From: Azoarcus sp031546845
GTDB taxonomy: Bacteria > Pseudomonadota > Gammaproteobacteria > Burkholderiales > Rhodocyclaceae
NCBI GenBank assembly: GCA_031546845.1
Contig: JAVBJT010000006.1
Coordinates: forward strand, 248,001-312,000
Direction of reading: 5' to 3'
DNA: 64,000 nucleotides
Positions within the stretch are counted from its first letter, which is position 1; each line of letters opens with the position of its first letter. The notes beneath the pieces are model-generated. The model was not told where the DNA came from. It ran no database searches and saw only the letters and a program-made list of their open reading frames with translations. Position numbers and translations under genes: made by a program. Positions 61,000 to 64,000 of this stretch are shown in pieces.

Positions 61000-61689
61000 A
61001 TGAAGCAACTCGTTCTTCACATTCACCCCGACGCACCACCCACACTGGACAATTTCGTCGCCGGCGCCAACGGCGAGTTATTAGCCACGCTCCCGCTGCT
61101 GGCCGCACCCGATACCGGCGCGTTGCCCTCGCCACACCTTTACCTGTGGGGCGCGCGCGGCAGCGGCCGCAGCCACCTGCTGCGCGCCACGGCGGCACGG
61201 GCCGAAGCCGCCGGCCGGCCGGCGCATTACCTGCCGGCGGGCGAAATCGGCAACGCCTTACCGGATGACGGCAACGCGCTGATCGCCGTGGACGATGTCG
61301 ACCAACTTGCCGACGACGCCCAGATCGCGCTCTTCAACGCCTTCAACCACGCCCGCGCCAGCGGTCAATCGCTGCTGCTCGCCGGCCCTTGCGCGCCGCT
61401 CGGCCTCGCGCTGCGCGAAGACCTGCGCACGCGCATCGGCCAAAGCCTGATCTACGAGGTGCAACCACTGGACGACGCCTCGCGCGCCGGCATTCTCGCC
61501 GCGCTGGCCGCACGCCGCGGCCTGCCGTTGGCCGACGAGGTGGTCGCCTTTCTGCTGCGCCACGGCCGCCGCGACCTGCCCAGCCTGCTTGCCGTGCTCG
61601 ACGCGCTCGACGATGCCTCGCTCGAACGCAAGCGCCCGATTACCCTGCCGCTGCTGCGCGAGTTGATGCAGCACGGCCTCGACATTTAA
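61000..61689 (+). CDS. hda: DnaA regulatory inactivator Hda
   Basis: A 229-residue AAA+ protein related to DnaA domain III. The Walker-A-like 'LWGARGSGRSHLLRA', the Walker B 'LIAVDDVDQL' and the sensor region are present; there is no DnaA domain IV. With the sliding clamp it stimulates ATP hydrolysis by DnaA and prevents re-initiation. The clamp-binding N-terminal peptide 'MKQLVLHI' fits. A HAD gene follows by 24 bp. Confidence 0.93.
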   Translation: MKQLVLHIHPDAPPTLDNFVAGANGELLATLPLLAAPDTGALPSPHLYLWGARGSGRSHLLRATAARAEAAGRPAHYLPAGEIGNALPDDGNALIAVDDVDQLADDAQIALFNAFNHARASGQSLLLAGPCAPLGLALREDLRTRIGQSLIYEVQPLDDASRAGILAALAARRGLPLADEVVAFLLRHGRRDLPSLLAVLDALDDASLERKRPITLPLLRELMQHGLDI

Positions 61690-61713
61690 GCCCTTGCCTT
61701 ACCTGGAAAAACC

Positions 61714-62376
61714 ATGGATCTCGTTCTGTTCGACCTCGACAACACGCTGCTCAACGGCGATTCGGATTTCGCCTGGGCCCAGTTCCTCATCGCCAAGGGC
61801 GTGCTCGACCGCGAAGTGCAGGAAGCGCGCAACATCGCTTTCTACGAGGACTACAAGGCCGGCACGCTCGATATCCACGCTTTTCTGGATTTCCAGCTCG
61901 CGCCGCTGGCCCGCCACCCGCGCACGCAACTGGACGCTTGGCACCGCGAATTTCTCGACGTCTCGATCCGGCCGATGATTTCCGCGCAAGCGCGCGCGCT
62001 GGTCGGCGAGCACCTCGCGCGCGGCGCGCTCGTCGCCGTCGTCACCGCCACCAACAGCTTCGTTACCGGCCCCATCGCACGCGAATTCGGTATCGCACAC
62101 CTCATCGCCACCGTTCCGGCGCAGGAAAACGGCGCCTTCACCGGCAAGGCGCGCGGCACGCCGGCCTTCCGCGAAGGCAAGATCACGCGCGTCGACGCCT
62201 GGCTGGAATCCCTCGGCCTTTACTTCGGCGGTTTCGCGCAAAGCTGGTTCTACAGCGATTCGCACAACGATCTGCCGCTGCTTGAACGCGTCGACCACCC
62301 GATCGCGGTCGATCCCGACGACACGCTGCGCACCTACGCCCAGGGGCAAGGCTGGCCCGTCATTTCGCTGCGCTGA
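61714..62376 (+). CDS. HAD-IB family phosphatase
   Basis: A 220-residue protein. Motif I 'LFDLDNTLLNGDSD', motif II Thr in 'VAVVTATNSFV' and motif IV 'FYSDSHNDLPLLE' are intact. It resembles the SerB/CicA-like HAD-IB group next to hda in betaproteobacteria. Histidinol-phosphate or phosphoserine-type substrates are possible but unproven. It probably forms a unit with hda and the MFS gene (30-bp gap). Confidence 0.92.
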   Translation: MDLVLFDLDNTLLNGDSDFAWAQFLIAKGVLDREVQEARNIAFYEDYKAGTLDIHAFLDFQLAPLARHPRTQLDAWHREFLDVSIRPMISAQARALVGEHLARGALVAVVTATNSFVTGPIAREFGIAHLIATVPAQENGAFTGKARGTPAFREGKITRVDAWLESLGLYFGGFAQSWFYSDSHNDLPLLERVDHPIAVDPDDTLRTYAQGQGWPVISLR

Positions 62377-62406
62377 TCGCACCGCGCCGGCACGGACCGC
62401 ACCCAC

Positions 62407-63579
62407 ATGAACCGCAATCTCTGGCTACTCGCCGCCTGTCAGGGGCTGTTCCTGACCAACAACGTCGCCTTCATCGCCATCAACGGCCTGGTCGGCTTGT
62501 CGATGGCCCCGCTCTCTTGGATGGCGACGCTGCCGGTCATGGGCTATGTTGTCGGCGGCGCGCTCGCTACCGGGCTGGTCGCGAAGACACAGCGGCGCTG
62601 GGGCCGCCGCGCCTCGTTCCAAATCGGCCTCGCGGTCGCGCTCGGCTCCGCGTTGCTGTGCGCGCTGGCCGCATGGTCGCACCACTTCTGGCTGCTGTGC
62701 GCGGCCACGCTGATCGCCGGCTACTACAACGCCAACGCCACGCTCTACCGCTTCGCCGCCGCCGAACTGGCGCGGCCGGACTGGCGCGAAACAGCGGTAT
62801 CGGTGGTCATGGCCGGCGGCTTGATCGGCGCGGTCATCGGCCCCAACCTCGCCAATCTGACGCGCAACTGGTTTGCCGTACCCTTCGTCGGCGTTTATCT
62901 CGCGCTGGCTGTCGTCGCCGCCGTGTCGATGGCGCTGATGCGTTTCATCGACTTCCCCACCCCGCCAGCCGGCCAAGGCGTGCACGGTGGCCGGCCGCTG
63001 GCGCAGATCGCGCGCCAGCCCGCCTTCATCGTCGCGGCACTGGCCGGCGCGCTCGGTTTCGGCGTCATGAATCTGCTGATGGCGGCCACGCCCATTGCAA
63101 TGCAAGTATGCGGCCTGCCCTTCGACAACACCGCGCTGGTACTCGAATGGCACGTGATCGGCATGTTCGCCCCCGGCTTTTTCACTGGGCACCTGATCCG
63201 CCGTTTCGGCGCCGTGCCCATCATGGCCGTGGGCGTGCTGCTCAACGCCGGCTGCATCGCGGTCGCGCTGTCCGGCGTCGATCTGCATCGATTCCTCGCC
63301 GCGCTGTTGCTGCTCGGCATCGGCTGGAATTTTCTGTTTACCGGCAGCACCACCTTGTCGCTATCGACCTATACGCAAGAAGAAAAAGACCGCGCTCAGG
63401 GCGCGCTCAACTTCTGCGTATTCGCCACGCTGGCGCTGTCTTCCTTTGCCTCCGGCGTGCTGGTGACGACACAAGGCTGGCAGTTGCTGAACATCGGCTC
63501 GCTGGTGCCGGTGCTCGCGGTCGGCGGCCTGCTAGTCTGGTTCGCGCGCCTGCGCCGCGCGCAGCGCACTTCCGCCTGA
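62407..63579 (+). CDS. major facilitator superfamily transporter
   Basis: A 390-residue protein with twelve predicted membrane helices and the loop-2/3-type basic motif 'GLVAKTQRRWGRRASFQ'. A drug or metabolite exporter is possible; the substrate is unknown. It follows the HAD gene by 30 bp and closes the hda unit. Confidence 0.92.
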   Translation: MNRNLWLLAACQGLFLTNNVAFIAINGLVGLSMAPLSWMATLPVMGYVVGGALATGLVAKTQRRWGRRASFQIGLAVALGSALLCALAAWSHHFWLLCAATLIAGYYNANATLYRFAAAELARPDWRETAVSVVMAGGLIGAVIGPNLANLTRNWFAVPFVGVYLALAVVAAVSMALMRFIDFPTPPAGQGVHGGRPLAQIARQPAFIVAALAGALGFGVMNLLMAATPIAMQVCGLPFDNTALVLEWHVIGMFAPGFFTGHLIRRFGAVPIMAVGVLLNAGCIAVALSGVDLHRFLAALLLLGIGWNFLFTGSTTLSLSTYTQEEKDRAQGALNFCVFATLALSSFASGVLVTTQGWQLLNIGSLVPVLAVGGLLVWFARLRRAQRTSA

Positions 63580-63586
63580 AAACCAA

Positions 63587-63633
63587 CGAAAACGGCACGG
63601 CCCACCGCCCATGAAGACGAAAAGCCGTGCCGC
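63587..63633 (-). terminator. terminator-like hairpin for the DUF3597 gene
   Basis: CGGCACGGC/GCCGTGCCG with a 23-nt loop is followed on the minus strand by TTTTCG. It lies between converging genes. Confidence 0.55.
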
Positions 63634-63658
63634 CGCTAACCGAACAACTCAAATCTGT

Positions 63659-64000
63659 TTAAAGCAGTTCTTTCGGAATATTTCCGCCGTTTTCCGCGAG
63701 TTTGCGCAGCACCGTCTTGTGCAGCCACATATTCATCTGCGCGGAGTCACCCATTTTGTCGGCGGGGCAGCCGAGTTCCGTCGCCAGGCCTTTACGGGCG
63801 TCGAGGCTGCTGTCCAGATCAAGCAGCTTGAGCAGATCGACGATCGACACCTTCCAGTTCAGCTTCTGCGGATTGGCGGCAGCCAAACCCTCCAGCTTGG
63901 TGACCACGTCAACCGCCGAGATCGCGGCCACACCGGGCGCGGGTGCGGCCGGAGCGGATGGCGCGGCAGAAGGCGCAGCGGCGGTTGCCGTGGGCGCGGG
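63659..64000 (-). CDS. DUF3597-family protein, 5' end beyond the window
   Basis: The C-terminal 114 residues are visible. An Ala/Pro-rich stretch (window edge) precedes the domain 'LNWKVSIVDLLKLLDLDSSLDARKGLATELG' and 'MNMWLHKTVLRKLAENGGNIPKEL', matching DUF3597. Related proteins begin with a short conserved N-terminus, which would lie past 64000, so the GTG at 63931 is not the real start. The function is unknown. Confidence 0.85.
   Translation of the reverse strand, partial: PAPTATAAAPSAAPSAPAAPAPGVAAISAVDVVTKLEGLAAANPQKLNWKVSIVDLLKLLDLDSSLDARKGLATELGCPADKMGDSAQMNMWLHKTVLRKLAENGGNIPKELL

Overview
This GC-rich 64 kb window looks chromosomal and betaproteobacterial. The best guess is a free-living, motile, facultatively anaerobic member of the Rhodocyclales/Nitrosomonadales group. 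The evidence is flhDC as flagellar master regulator, the mltG-tmk-holB-pilZ-tatD block beside ygfZ and a DUF4936 gene, and a divergent purM/hda pair. No rRNA, CRISPR array, integrase or complete insertion sequence is visible.

Left end (1-3.6 kb), accessory: an unidentified propeller-like protein is followed on the minus strand by a tRNA array of about 12 members. Several are structurally odd or degenerate, and one stretch is tandemly duplicated. A 53-codon basic ORF runs into tRNA-Lys, the spacers are rich in hairpins, and a small HTH regulator with a leaderless-type promoter and an operator-like inverted repeat closes the region. It resembles tRNA arrays of plasmids, ICEs and phages more than a housekeeping tRNA operon.

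3.7-15.5 kb, core metabolism: a translationally coupled pair encodes a 1666-residue pyruvate:ferredoxin oxidoreductase-type enzyme with an extra C-terminal ferredoxin domain and a 948-residue NfnAB-like NAD(P)H/ferredoxin transhydrogenase fusion. Then come xseA, sodB and tal.

15.5-27.9 kb, motility block on the minus strand, in transcription order: an HDOD-REC-GGDEF protein, flhD, flhC, motA, motB, cheR, a receiver-less cheB, two cheV paralogues, cheY, cheZ, cheA. Two candidate sigma-28 promoters are visible, before motA and before the first cheV. No cheW or chemoreceptor gene is present.

28-51 kb, mixed housekeeping and accessory: NUDIX, ada, an OmpA-like protein, a thioesterase, a VOC protein, a flavoprotein, two exported ankyrin proteins, moaA, rmuC, an FtsX-like permease, an M20 peptidase, a NYN/OST-HTH protein, gdhA, the tatD-pilZ-holB-tmk-mltG operon (transcribed mltG first), ygfZ, DUF4936, an NRDE protein, GNAT, an L,D-transpeptidase and tadA.

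51-54.3 kb, small accessory patch: a 0.7 kb AT-rich stretch with a possible decayed membrane-protein start, a bacteriohemerythrin, an IS3-family transposase tail and a DUF2867 protein, ending at miaA.

54.4-64 kb: a secreted two-part unknown, an RND efflux pump pair, purM, hda, a HAD phosphatase, an MFS transporter and a DUF3597 gene cut by the window edge.
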